From Phaeodactylum tricornutum CCAP 1055/1 (lineage: Eukaryota > Bacillariophyta > Bacillariophyceae > Surirellales > Neidiaceae): a stretch of 64,000 bases of DNA. The DNA lies in contig NC_011672.1 in the NCBI RefSeq assembly GCF_000150955.2, forward strand, positions 248,001 through 312,000, in the 5' to 3' direction. Of the stretch, positions 30,751-40,739 are shown piece by piece (the first letter of the stretch is position 1; the number at the start of each line of letters is the position of its first letter). A program made the translations under genes and the position numbers. The notes under the pieces are model-generated. The model made no database searches. It saw nothing but the letters and a program-made list of their open reading frames with translations, and was not told the origin of the DNA.

Positions 30751-31413
30751 GGAACTACTATCTTGTAAGTAGGAACAAGAATATATGAATGGCTGTGAGT
30801 CTCATTTTGCCTTCAGGGTGGCGAATAGCGGAGAATTTTTTTTGGGAATATCAAGGTATGTCGCGTTCTCGCAACTGGTGGGGTAAGATAGAAACGTAAG
30901 TTGTTACATTGGCAATCTTTTTGGTGTCTTGCCGGTAAAGCCCATCATTGGAAGCATTGACTATGAGGTATGTGGTATTTTCATCTTTGTTCGCGATGAG
31001 ATTCATGCGATAGGACCCGAGTAGGGTCGTCAGTTTGTTCCTTACCGGGGCTCTTGGCAGCTTCGTCTTATGAAAACTCCGCTGAGACTACGCTTGTACT
31101 AGTAAAAGTTCCATAAACTACAAGGTGGAACTGATATCTTGCGTGTCTTTACTTTTTGTTGACGCTACGAGGTAGGGTAGAAATTCACATAGATTTCTAA
31201 CTGTAGAACCGGGTCTGCCTTGCCTTTTCGTCCGAGTAGGTAGTATTGGGTTTTTTCACTGTCTTTGTCAGTTCTGCCACCACATCACTGTCACAAGAAA
31301 TATTTTTCTTTCTCGGTCTGGCAATTTGATCATTCGATTCAATGTGATCTTCCAGCTTGTTCTGATTGTGAAAGCAAATCATTTTACCGTTGTAGGTAAT
31401 AAGAACTTTTCTC
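30751..31413. other. Spacer upstream of NDUFAF6-like gene
   Basis: 660 bp between two plus-strand genes. TGACAGTGA (minus strand, 31285-31293) and a partial ttcactgtc at 31255-31263 lie 120-160 bp before the downstream ATG. A 72-codon minus-strand frame (31197-31415) shows no family match. Confidence 0.35.
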
Positions 31414-32738
31414 ATGGCTTCACTTCTACTTTCGCTATTGACAGTGAGCAGACGAGCGAGCTCTATGAGTGTGGCTAAAGGCGCATTGACTCGTCAAGGG
31501 CCTGGCATTTATCTATCGAAGTCGGCGCCAATTCGATGCACGCTTCAACAACAACAACAACAATCTCTATCAACCAGAAGCAGCGATGATCAACGAAATC
31601 AGAGCGCTGGTCAAGTTATCAAGGACCACCAATACTGCGTTGATCTTGTCCGCGAGCGGGACAGGGAAGGATACCGTAAGTAGGTTTGGGTTGGATCAAG
31701 GGCACACTTTGACGACGCAAGCTTCTCCAAAACAACTCACACTTCGTCGTTCGCTTTTGTTGGTAGTCTGCGGTTTACTGATGCCGCCAGGAGCTACCAA
31801 AGCGTACTTTGCCATACGGGCCTTTAATGTTGAGCTAGCGTCCGTCAAAGACTCTCACAACTTGCGCCGTCGGGAGCAGCCTGGCCAACAAGAGTCTTCG
31901 AGTAGTGTTGCCCTGCAAATGCGCATGCAATGGTGGAGAGACGCCTTGAAGGAAATTTACGAAGACGAAATGAGTGTTGCTGCTGATCCTATTCTAAGGA
32001 ATCTATCGGTGTCCTGCTGGCACAATCCTGTCGTTCGAGCTTTGTCCCAAGCTCACCAGCAATGTGACTTGACACGGCGCTTCCTCGAACGCTTGATTGA
32101 TGCTCGCGATTACGACCTCAGTGTTGCGCAGTATTCTTCGATGAATGAAGCGGCAACCTATGCAGAGGATACCATTTCGAGTCTTCTGTACCTAGCCCTG
32201 GAGTGTACAGGGGTAAGTTCAGCGGTTGTTCTCTGTGTCTATAGTTCTTCCAACTAGATTCCTTTTCTCACAAGCGTGTGTAACTGCAAAGACTCGCGAC
32301 GACAATGCTGATGAAGTCGCTTCATACGCTGGTGTCGGGATAGGTCTAACGACAGCCCTACGCGCGACGCCCTTTCGATTAATGCATGGTGAAATACCCA
32401 TTCCAAAGGATCTGCTGCGCCCAGCTTTTCCTTACCAGGAATTGATGAAACAGACCGAAGAGGAATATACGTTGATAGAATCCGACGCGATAGCATTTCG
32501 CGAGGCAGTCCGGCACATGGCAAATGCTGCTTCCACCAGTTTAGCTCGTGCGCGCGATATTCAGGGGCATGTACCGAGGCATGCTAGAGCTTGCTTGCTA
32601 CCGGTTGTCCCGTCAATTCATTTCCTTTCAAAGCTGGAGGGCGTCGATTATCACTTGTTTGACCCGAAGCTGAACGATGACACACGACTGCGATTAATGT
32701 TACTCATGGGACGAACATGGCTCACAGGAATCTTCTAG
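31414..32738 (+). CDS. Complex I assembly factor NDUFAF6 homologue (phytoene/squalene synthase fold)
   Basis: CDS is join(31414..31675,31767..32212,32292..32738), 384 residues, introns of 91 and 79 bp. NDUFAF6 helps assemble respiratory complex I in mitochondria and has the squalene/phytoene synthase fold without its catalytic role. Both joins reproduce the family: YCVDLVRERDREGY-LCGLLMPP (human [21 protein letters not shown]), and TISSLLYLALECTG-TRDDNADEVASYAG. Further marks are FAIRAFNVELASVKDS, MRMQWWRDALKEIYED and GLTTALRATPF. The N-terminus has a short hydrophobic run then basic residues and a glutamine tract (six Q), consistent with a mitochondrial presequence. A second in-frame ATG at 31465 follows directly after a recurrent-motif copy at 31437-31447 and may be the true start. 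Confidence 0.9.
31437..31447 (+). promoter_or_regulatory. Recurrent motif copy inside the first codons
   Basis: ATTGACAGTGA, 17 bases before an in-frame ATG at 31465 but downstream of the ATG at 31414. It is the only full copy that falls in predicted coding sequence, which favours the later start. Confidence 0.35.
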
Positions 32739-32879
32739 ACACGCGCCCTTGAACTATGTACATAATCGGGGACCGGCTTCGTTCTAGAAATGTCGGGACT
32801 AAAATTCTAGTGACAACAAACATAAAATCTTGCCTACTTTAGGTAAGGCGAGGTTACAGTACGACGAGGATAAGCGCTT

Positions 32880-33854
32880 TCATATGGCATCCTTTAGTAT
32901 CATTGCGGTAGTGTCAATCTTGTTGTTTTTCCCAGCAATGTGTGCAATAAAGTCGCCCTTATGATAGCTCTGCAAATCTTTATAAAATGGCGCCTCCTTG
33001 ATATCTCCCTCATATTGTGCTACCTCAGCGGGCGACAAAAACTTGGCAACCGAGTTGAAGGTACAACGTGGTGGAACCACAATGTGGGCGTCGAAGTACT
33101 CCTTTTCCATACCTAGTAGGTAAGCCTTGAGCGCATCGTTGTCACCCGAAACAGCCATACCCATTGGTTTGACGAAATCCTTCATGTTCCACCAGTGATC
33201 CAGGAATTCGAGTGACCACGGCGTGTTCTTGATCAGCCATGCGCCGGCATTGTAGCTGCCACCTTTTTGACTCGTAATAATCAAATCTTTACCTTCTTCC
33301 AAGGGCAAGAAATCTTCGACTCGTTTGGATGAATTCATAACTACCGTATCGGCGTCTAGCCAAAACACCCAATCGCAGCGCTCTTCCTTCAGTAACCGTT
33401 GGGCAGCCCGTATTTTACTCCACGACGGTGGGCGATTCCGATCCAAGCTCTGGCTTTCGTCGTAGAGATGATACCCGTGCTTTTCAACGTACGTTTGTTT
33501 GTTAGGCCAGGTCATATCTAACAGACTGTCGAAGTTGCGCCACCGCAGCATTTTTTGCCAAGCCGACCCAGCTTTGGCGTCCGTAAGGGTGGTGAGACAA
33601 ATCTTGAGTTTACCCTTGTCTCCGAGGACGGGGTAACCGGTAGCCGGACACTCACGAGCAATGTCGTTGATCGGTGCCTTGACAAATACCGCTTCGGCCC
33701 GCTCCATGTTGACCGAAGCGAGTCGGTGGACTCCCAGTGCCAAAACGATCGTGCCCGTACACGCCAAGCACAGCAAACGCGATCGCGAGAACTTGATCAT
33801 CAATGACGACAGTATTGCGTTCGACTGTGGCTTACCTTTGTAGGTGGGAACCAT
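32880..33854 (-). CDS. Glycosyltransferase family 34 protein, copy 3
   Basis: A 324-residue type II membrane protein, closest in layout to copy 1 at 20344-21396. It has an anchor at residues ~27-47 (RLLCLACTGTIVLALGVHRL) and the catalytic blocks CLTTLTDAKAGSAWQKMLRW, CDWVFWLDADTVVMNSS (DxD), GGSYNAGAWLI, VSGDNDALKAYLLGM, VPPRCTFNSVAKFL and GDFIAHIAGKNNKIDTTAMI. Copies 1 and 3 share the stretch YHLYDES before SLD/LLDKKRPP, showing recent common origin. Between copies 2 and 3 lie seven unrelated genes, all three copies being on the same strand. Probable Golgi hexosyl- or xylosyl-transferase; acceptor unknown. Confidence 0.9.
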   Translation of the reverse strand: MVPTYKGKPQSNAILSSLMIKFSRSRLLCLACTGTIVLALGVHRLASVNMERAEAVFVKAPINDIARECPATGYPVLGDKGKLKICLTTLTDAKAGSAWQKMLRWRNFDSLLDMTWPNKQTYVEKHGYHLYDESQSLDRNRPPSWSKIRAAQRLLKEERCDWVFWLDADTVVMNSSKRVEDFLPLEEGKDLIITSQKGGSYNAGAWLIKNTPWSLEFLDHWWNMKDFVKPMGMAVSGDNDALKAYLLGMEKEYFDAHIVVPPRCTFNSVAKFLSPAEVAQYEGDIKEAPFYKDLQSYHKGDFIAHIAGKNNKIDTTAMILKDAI

Positions 33855-34286
33855 TTTGGGAATGAAAAATAAACTTTAAGTATGAAGATGTGATCGTACT
33901 GGACTCGAAAGGGACGTAGGAATGCAAAGGAACACAATTACTTCGCATCGCATTTGTGACTGTGAAAATAGTGACAGTTTGCCGAGCGCATTAAAAAAAT
34001 GAGCAAGTGATTGTGCATATTTGGATTGCTTCGGCTCGGAAAAGGATGAGGATATAACTATTTTTCCGGGTTGTACATTCCAACGCACACTCGTACAAGT
34101 TGTGCCATGTCGACAAACCTGCTCGTGGGGTAGATGGACAGGCCATCGCCAGAAATTGGAGAACGATCCTGTTCCGATACGTGCGGTTGCCGCATCTTTT
34201 TGTCGTGCCGGCGAAGCAACCACCCCAAACTGTCATTCTCTCCCGTGCGTCCCCGGTTAGATCCTTGCCATCAAAGCATACACACC
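33855..34286. promoter_or_regulatory. Divergent promoter of GT34 copy 3 and GET4
   Basis: 432-bp head-to-head spacer. TGACTGTGA at 33957-33965 (plus strand) is followed 5 bases later by GTGACAGTTT at 33971-33980, a tandem pair about 100 bp upstream of the GT34 ATG. aaactgtcattctc at 34228-34241 is a weak match near the GET4 ATG. Confidence 0.45.
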
Positions 34287-35447
34287 ATGAGTGCTGCCGC
34301 CGCCCGTCGTCGCAAGCAACTAGCTGCTCGGGCTTCCGCGGAGAATCAGGATCTGGTCGCCCAGCAGCTGGAGAAAATCCTGGCCCAAGAAGCCGACATG
34401 GACGAAGCCACGGCGTACGAAGCGCTTCAGCTCGCGCAGTCACAGGTCCGCAAAAAGGTGAATCGTGCGGAATTCGCGTCCGCTTGCGATTTGGCCTACA
34501 GCACGAGCTTGAATCTCTTGAAAAAAAACCGCGTTTCCGTTGCCAGCCAGCTTTTGGCTTTGCTGGTGCAGGTTTTGCGTGAAACACACACCGAAGAGAC
34601 GGAGACCTGGATTGCGCGTTTGGTCGAGTTGCAAGAGGCTCACTCTCAGGCGATGGAAGCGAGCAGCGGTAGTATGCCAGATCAGGAGGCCAACCGTTTG
34701 CATCGCTTACAGTGTGACTGGTTGCGCGCGTGTGCTTCTTGGAGCTCGGACCTCGGCACCGTCAAGTACGGTCACAACCAACTGCAGCAAATGCTCGGCG
34801 AACAGTGTTGGAAGCTTTCATTGATGGAAACGGACGAAGAAGAAGTCATGGACTTGAAGTGTGATGCTGTCCAGCATATGGTCTGCGCGGAACAGCCCAA
34901 TATGATTGTGACATGGCTCGAAACCTTGCCAGCCCCAACGGATGAAGAGACGGCTCAGGGACACACTTGTCCTCCGGCTCTTCGAGACGCACTCTTGACC
35001 CGAGCCTTGTTGCTCTGCTGTGCGCTCGAAAATCTGCGGGATGCTAACATTCTCATCAAGGCTTTCATTGAGAAGGTTGAGAACCGCGACGTAAAGGAAC
35101 TCTCCGCTTCCTACACCAACAAGGAAGACGGCAAGGCACCTTCCCACGTCATTTTCGGCAGTATGCTGTTGCGTGTTTGCGAAAAGGACAGCCGCACGGG
35201 ACCGCTCTTTTCTTGGCTTTTGCGTTCCTTCAAACGCGAGTTGGATCGTCTGCACAAGCCACAAGTCGCCTTGGGCTATACTACAAAGATCGGGAAATCA
35301 TACTTCAACATTCAGCCCCCGCCATCGATGCTCAATATGGTGGAGAATATGATGGGAATGATGGGCGGAGGTGGTATGGGTGGTGGCATGAACCCGGCTA
35401 TGATGCAGGCCGCCATGGCACAGATGCAACAAGGAGGAATGATGTAG
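34287..35447 (+). CDS. GET4: GET4 homologue, tail-anchored protein targeting
   Basis: A 386-residue helical-repeat protein matching GET4 (animal TRC35). Get4 with Get5 hands newly made tail-anchored proteins to the Get3 ATPase for insertion into the ER membrane. Matches to the family include the early ACDLAYSTSLNLLKKNRVSVASQLLALLVQ, shown here only by its position (~70-99), the central FHLMD-equivalent region, and the late TGPLFSWLLRSFKRELDR with ALGYTTKIGKSYFNI. The C-terminus ends in a Gly/Met-rich tail (MMGMMGGGGMGGGMNPAMM) not usual in yeast or human GET4. Start at 34287 (MSAAAARRRKQLAARASA) is in a good context; the frame upstream is leader. No intron. Confidence 0.88.
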   Translation: MSAAAARRRKQLAARASAENQDLVAQQLEKILAQEADMDEATAYEALQLAQSQVRKKVNRAEFASACDLAYSTSLNLLKKNRVSVASQLLALLVQVLRETHTEETETWIARLVELQEAHSQAMEASSGSMPDQEANRLHRLQCDWLRACASWSSDLGTVKYGHNQLQQMLGEQCWKLSLMETDEEEVMDLKCDAVQHMVCAEQPNMIVTWLETLPAPTDEETAQGHTCPPALRDALLTRALLLCCALENLRDANILIKAFIEKVENRDVKELSASYTNKEDGKAPSHVIFGSMLLRVCEKDSRTGPLFSWLLRSFKRELDRLHKPQVALGYTTKIGKSYFNIQPPPSMLNMVENMMGMMGGGGMGGGMNPAMMQAAMAQMQQGGMM

Positions 35448-35801
35448 GAACAATAAGAGTTGTTTTAGCCAAACCCAAGCTTTTTCTACAGTCTCCTTCC
35501 TTAGCCTATACTCTTTTTTAACGAGTTACAGAATATCTATTGCTGCATTAGAACGACACCAACTTGTCCATAGTTCTTTCGAGTTAAAAGTGTATTCGAG
35601 AAGCATCGATCCGCTGTCAACGCGTGGAAGTCATCTCGTGAATCCATGCGGTAACAAGACACAAAGAAGGGTTTGGGCGCATCACAAAGTGTAGATCTCC
35701 TCTTTTTAAAATCGGAGGGTGTCTCTGAGGCCGACCATCCGGAGAAAACGCTGACCGACACAAGCCACAATAATTGTAAAGGGCATCAATAACATTTATC
35801 G
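35448..35801. other. Spacer between GET4 and 5-phosphatase genes
   Basis: 354 bp between two plus-strand genes. No recognised element or supported frame; presumably GET4 3' UTR and the downstream promoter. Confidence 0.35.
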
Positions 35802-38744
35802 ATGATCACGGTTCAGAAGGCATCGCTGGTATTTTGGTGCGCCATCGCTTCTACTTTTTCCCGGGTAGTTCATGGTCGAACTAACTGTGAGCAGCTGTTC
35901 GGTTCAGTAATTTCGGCAATTCCTCGTGGAGGTGAGATCGCGGTGCCGTCAGTCGCGCCGTCCTTCTTACCGACAGGTGGTCGCTCAGACGACACGCACA
36001 GGCGAAAGAGAGTCGTAAAAAAGAAGAAAGTGCACAAAGGGGAATCGAAATTGCCGATAACTCAAGACGATCGTTATTCCAACGGCGAAAGAAAAGCAAA
36101 GCAAAAGAAGATAAAGAAAGTGAAAAAGAGAAAGGTTTCGCAGCCGGAATCTTCTGAAAGTTCTCCGAGTAACGTTGCGAAGCAGCTGGAAGCGCCGCAA
36201 TCAAGAAAGCAAAAAAGGAAAGTAAAAAAGAAACACATTGATACGTCCAATGAGCCCGCTGTCGCTTGGGCGAAGAAGGAATTTCGATCCCGGTCACCAT
36301 CGGTAAAGGGGGGACCTGTGAACTCAGTGGTAAGCGAAAAGCAGAATGGTTTGCAGAAGTTACCGCAGAAGAAAAGTAAAAAGGTCAAAAAGCGCAAAAA
36401 GGAGGCCGGCGAAGGGAAGGAGCAACCGTTATCTCACCCGGACCAAAGAATGCCCCCCGGGACTCCGGCTCAAGACTCTTCGCAAAGTAAGGGCTCAGAG
36501 AGCAGTGATGACTTGCCGATTAATTACTCCGAGAGAGCAGAGAGAGAAGAGACTTCTCTGGTTGAGAAGTCTGAAGCACAAATCGCTCCAATCGGACAGC
36601 AAGTGGATGAAGACTCAGAGCGACCTGTCGAGCACACAGTCGAAAAACGAGACGGAGATTCGACTTCAGGATCGCCAACACAGATTGACGCGAATCTCAA
36701 TTCAGCAAGCAGATTGGTCGACGTCGAAGTCGCCCAATCTCTTCAGAATGACACGAATCTCGACGATAGGAAATTACACCAAACAGAACTGAAGTCTTTT
36801 GGGACTGAAGATTCATTCCAGGATACTTTTCCAGAAGAGAAGAGCACCGATCCGGTAGCCGAAGACCACAATACACCAGTAGTGGCTCCTAGATTGAGCG
36901 GTGAGCCCTCGATAGACGCTTCTATTGAAGAAGTCTCTGACTCAAGTGATACCACCGATACAGAAGACAGTTCTAGTGACAGCGACGAGAGTGAAACCAC
37001 AGAGACAGAGGATAGTTCTAGCGACACCGACGAGAGTGAAACCACAGAGACAGAGGATAGTTCCAGCGACGCCGATGAGAGTGAAATTTCCATTGATATG
37101 ACGGCATCAAGCGCCTCTAGTGATAGAACCGAAAGCTACGAGGAATCGTTAACGGCTGGCAATGAGACGGTCGAAGCTGATCTAGAACAAGGCTATTCAT
37201 TGAATGAGTCGAAAGACGCCGAAACCGAATCAAATTCAGAGGTGAAAAACTTCAAAGACAACCCAACTTTATCGGGGTTAGCAGGCGAAAGCGAGAACTC
37301 GAGTCCAAATTTTGACAAACGCATCAAAAGTTGCAATACTGAATACACCTCAAATCGAAACAGCTCGTTGATTACGGATAAACAAAGCTTGGCAAGCACA
37401 GCAGGCGGATCCGAAGGAATTGGGGTGGATGACGTGCAAACCAACGCATCTATTGCAGATCGAAACTTTTCCTCTTTGGAAGAGGGAGAGGGACACTATG
37501 ACGCAACTAGTGACGACGAAGACAAGAAATTTAAGCAACTCGATGCTCCATCTTTGGAAGATTCGGACTATGCGGCTGGGGAAGGCAGCATGAACAGAAA
37601 CTGGAAAGTCGACCTCTCTGAGCTCCGATCGCTGCAGGACCATGAAGATGATATAAATGTGTCGATTGTAACTTGGAATTTAGCTGAAGAGTCACCTTCA
37701 GAGGAAGACGCCTCATTTATTCGACGTTTTCGACGCCGAAATGATGTACAGAAGTCCAGCGATTTCGTACTGATATCAGGACAGGAGTGCGAAAACATTA
37801 AGCCGAGAAGGACAGAAGGACATCGATCTCGAGAGTTCCGGCGGTTGATGATCAAGATGTTGGGGAAACAATATGTGCCCATAGCGCTGCATTCTCTAGG
37901 TGGAATTCAATTCGGATTGTTTTGCAAGCGATCGATTCTAAGTGAGGTTGAAACTATCTCTGTCGCGGACGTTACCTGCGGAATTGGCAACGTATTCCAC
38001 AACAAAGGCGCTATCGCAGCATTCGTCCAGATCAAGGCGAAACAATGTAGCGAGGGGGAAGCCATCGGACCAAATCGTGACAAGTCCGTACGGATGATGT
38101 TTGCGACCGCCCACATGGCGGCTCACGTGAAGAACACTGAGGCTCGAGACTCTGATTTCTGGAGAATTGTGTCTGAGCTGGAAGCGCAAGCGCCGCCGAG
38201 ATTTCTCTCATCAAATATTGTCGAGTCTAGCAAGGAAAGGGAATGCTCAGGATCAAAGCTTCTAGAATCAATGGATCGCATTTTCTTTTGTGGGGATCTT
38301 AACTACCGAGTTGACCTTCCTCGCGAAATTTCTGAGCACACTCTGCTTCAGATGAAGCGCCTCCAGGAGATCGGAGACGAAAAGTCTTTACAAAAGGCCG
38401 AACTCTTGCGATTAGAGCTCTTGAGACACGATCAACTCATCTGTAGCATGTCTGAGAAACGAGCCTTCCCAGGCTTTGCGGAAGGAAAAATATCCTTTGC
38501 GCCGACTTTTAAATTTGACAAAGGCACACCAGAGTACGATAGCTCGTATAAACAACGCATACCTGCATGGACAGATCGCGTTCTATTCAAACCCATCGGG
38601 ACGCGGGTACTGGAGTATGATAGCATCTCGGATGCTCAGCATTCCGATCATCGTCCAGTCTACGCCACGTTTCGCGTCAGTCGTCAAGGGCGGCAAGTTC
38701 CCAAATCGAAGCCGAGAACAAAGAAGCGAAGCCGTCGGAAGTGA
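35802..38744 (+). CDS. Secretory inositol polyphosphate 5-phosphatase with repeat-rich N-terminus
   Basis: A 980-residue protein. Residues ~620-963 form an IPPc domain that removes the 5-phosphate from phosphoinositides or inositol phosphates: VTWNLAEE, ISGQECENI, GGIQFGLFCKR, FHNKGAIAAFVQ, FATAHMAAHVKN, FFCGDLNYRVD, KISFAPTFKFDKGTPEYDSS, IPAWTDRVLF and SDHRPVYATF, so all active-site blocks are present. The first ~25 residues are a hydrophobic signal peptide (SLVFWCAIASTFSRVVHG), unusual for this cytoplasmic family. Next come several Lys-rich patches (RVVKKKKVHKG, KKIKKVKKRKV) and an acidic part with three near-identical 45-bp units encoding TEDSSSDSDESETTE. The C-terminus is very basic. Family and active site are sure; location is inferred. 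Confidence 0.88.
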   Translation: MITVQKASLVFWCAIASTFSRVVHGRTNCEQLFGSVISAIPRGGEIAVPSVAPSFLPTGGRSDDTHRRKRVVKKKKVHKGESKLPITQDDRYSNGERKAKQKKIKKVKKRKVSQPESSESSPSNVAKQLEAPQSRKQKRKVKKKHIDTSNEPAVAWAKKEFRSRSPSVKGGPVNSVVSEKQNGLQKLPQKKSKKVKKRKKEAGEGKEQPLSHPDQRMPPGTPAQDSSQSKGSESSDDLPINYSERAEREETSLVEKSEAQIAPIGQQVDEDSERPVEHTVEKRDGDSTSGSPTQIDANLNSASRLVDVEVAQSLQNDTNLDDRKLHQTELKSFGTEDSFQDTFPEEKSTDPVAEDHNTPVVAPRLSGEPSIDASIEEVSDSSDTTDTEDSSSDSDESETTETEDSSSDTDESETTETEDSSSDADESEISIDMTASSASSDRTESYEESLTAGNETVEADLEQGYSLNESKDAETESNSEVKNFKDNPTLSGLAGESENSSPNFDKRIKSCNTEYTSNRNSSLITDKQSLASTAGGSEGIGVDDVQTNASIADRNFSSLEEGEGHYDATSDDEDKKFKQLDAPSLEDSDYAAGEGSMNRNWKVDLSELRSLQDHEDDINVSIVTWNLAEESPSEEDASFIRRFRRRNDVQKSSDFVLISGQECENIKPRRTEGHRSREFRRLMIKMLGKQYVPIALHSLGGIQFGLFCKRSILSEVETISVADVTCGIGNVFHNKGAIAAFVQIKAKQCSEGEAIGPNRDKSVRMMFATAHMAAHVKNTEARDSDFWRIVSELEAQAPPRFLSSNIVESSKERECSGSKLLESMDRIFFCGDLNYRVDLPREISEHTLLQMKRLQEIGDEKSLQKAELLRLELLRHDQLICSMSEKRAFPGFAEGKISFAPTFKFDKGTPEYDSSYKQRIPAWTDRVLFKPIGTRVLEYDSISDAQHSDHRPVYATFRVSRQGRQVPKSKPRTKKRSRRK
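36959..37085 (+). repeat. 45-bp tandem repeat in the 5-phosphatase gene
   Basis: Almost three units of 45 bp encoding (T)EDSSSD(S/T/A)DESETTE. The units differ by few bases, suggesting recent expansion within the acidic linker. Confidence 0.85.
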
Positions 38745-38861
38745 ACGCACATATACCTACAAGTTAGCTCCAAGTTACTGGATTTTAAGATAGAAGCCAT
38801 TTAGTGTACGATAATCGCCGGATACACCTGAGAATACTGTGTGCCTTTTACACAAACTTAA

Positions 38862-40250
38862 TTACGGGTCAAACTTCAACAGAACAAAATCATGGTAATC
38901 TTCGTCGCCATCGTCATCCATTTCCTTGATATCGCCGGTGCTTCCAAGTTCCTTATCCAGGGCCCCAACCAAGTCGTTTTCTTTACCCTGGTGTACCTTG
39001 TACAACACGGCCGTAAAATCCACGGGAAGGCCGTAGCGTAGGACAGATTCCACAAAGACTCGAATGACCTTGATGTGCATCCAGGCGACGAAAGCGTCGC
39101 CGTAGTGATTCTTGCACCATCGCATGAGGGCGCTTTTCATTCCATCCACTTCAACACGAAGCTGTTCCAGTGCCATGGAAGCCTTGGATGATTGCGACGG
39201 ATCCCAGCTGAAATCGCGAACGATAAAACGCTTCTCGCGGCACGACTTGGCAAACTCTTCTTCAAAGTCGACCTGGGTGCCGGGCTGAAACTCATCGTTT
39301 TCGTAGTAACCTGCTTCGTACTGGCTCTTTAAGATTGTCACCACGTAAAGTATACTGTCGTCATCGGAATGCACTCTCTGTAGAGATCCAGGAACCACCG
39401 GCGATCCGCGAATCTTGTGGCGATCAACGTTCGACCCATAAGATACTGGTTCGCCGAGCTTGGTTGGGTCGCTGGACCAATCCGGTCCGCCGTATCCAAC
39501 GACATTATCAGCAAGACTGTAAATGCTCCCTTCGAACACTTCCTGCGCGGACTTCGCTACGGCGATAAATATCGATTTGAGGTAATCCGTATCGACCACG
39601 TTGATCTTGCGCATTATATCCTCCGTCAAGACGTCATTCAACTCGGCGGACAGAAGATTCCCGCCCTTACGACGCTTCATTTCCTGCAACGCAACCGTCT
39701 TGTCTCCGTACGACTGCGTGAGCTGCTTCAGCTCTTCATCAATTGCCACCGCACCGCCCGAAATCACCGACACCAATTCTTTCAATGGTCGCCGATTGGG
39801 ATACTTGGCCGAATCCCAGGCGAACTGCTGGATGTAACGGGCTGGAGGAACACCCCCTACGCTCAGATCTACCGTGCGACGATCGGCAAGATCTCCCGAC
39901 GTCTTCTCAATTTTGCGTACAATTCCCTCGATGATATTGTCCGTCTTTCCTAGCTCATCGCTCAAGTTCATGAGCGTATCCAAAGTTCCGACCGTAAGCG
40001 AAGGCACTTCAAACTTGAACATTTCTAAATAAAGAGAATCAGATTTTTGTTAGCAAGGAACACTTTGCAAGCATGCGGAACGTGTCATGATGTTTCGTAC
40101 ACTCCACCACGAAGGAATGGATCTTTCGTATCTTATTCCACACGTACCAGCAAAGGCTCGTTCGGGACACGCACCCGCCGACTGCATCTTGCGGTAAGCC
40201 TGTTCGGGAGCACCGCCCGAATTGGAGATTGCTGTTATGTAATAGCTCAT
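38862..40250 (-). CDS. V-type proton ATPase subunit C
   Basis: CDS is complement(join(38862..40024,40148..40250)), 421 residues, one 123-bp intron (gtacgt...ttag). Subunit C (VMA5/ATP6V1C) links the V1 motor to the stator stalks and controls reversible assembly of the vacuolar proton pump. The first exon gives MSYYITAISNSGGAPEQAYRK, matching the family's short N-terminal strand and helix. The join runs CPERAFA-E-MFKFEVPSLTVGTLDTLM, corresponding to 'FNIPDLKVGTLD'. Further marks: RKIEKTSGDLAD, YIQQFAWDSAKYP, EEFAKSCREKRFIVRDF, HIKVIRVFVESVLRYGLPVDF. An ATG at 40022 sits in frame but would lose the N-terminal strand, so the spliced model is favoured. Confidence 0.92.
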
Positions 40251-40739
40251 GCTGTGTTCCAATAGACAGCAGTATTTTGGCACCAGGAAACACTCTCTGT
40301 ACCCACCCAGTAGCAAATTCGTAGCGTCGCGCTCTGCAGACGGGGGCTGGGCTGGGTTTTGACCAGAAGGAAAACAACGCAAACGAAACTTCCTTGTTGC
40401 GGAATGGGCACTTGAGCGGTGTTTGCCAAGGCACGGCGTAATTGGCGAACCAAAAGGTGTTGGCGCGCGACATGCGATCTAAGTAAAAAACTTGCTAATT
40501 GTGGAATTCACGAATCCTTACGTAGTCTCAATTGATCGTTGTGATTCGTCGAATGTATCGCAGAATTATCGTATAAGACACAGAGGAATTCTCGGTCGGT
40601 CGGACTGATCTCTCTCCCTCCGTTCGACCAACTATCTCTTTTCCTAGCTCAAAAAATGGCAAAGAGTACCTAGTGTTTCATCGGCTCGTCCAGGGCAAAC
40701 ACCCTCGGCTTGAAAATGGATGATGGAGACCCCCATACG
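40251..40739. other. Spacer upstream of V-ATPase subunit C gene
   Basis: 489 bp between the subunit C start and the RING gene's 3' end. A minus-strand frame (MSRANTFWF..., from 40473) runs open through this spacer, subunit C exon 1 and its intron, but in a different phase; it may be chance. No recurrent motif. Confidence 0.35.

Noticed and set aside
31197-31415. 72-codon minus-strand frame upstream of NDUFAF6
   Set aside because: Covers the likely promoter with its motif copies and has no recognisable features.
33991-34587. 198-codon minus-strand frame across the GET4 5' end
   Set aside because: Antisense to GET4 codons and to its leader; no family likeness.
40050-40473. Open frame MSRANTFWF... 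as the V-ATPase subunit C N-terminus
   Set aside because: No donor in it joins in phase to the next exon; MSYYITAIS at 40250 fits the family start and splices cleanly.
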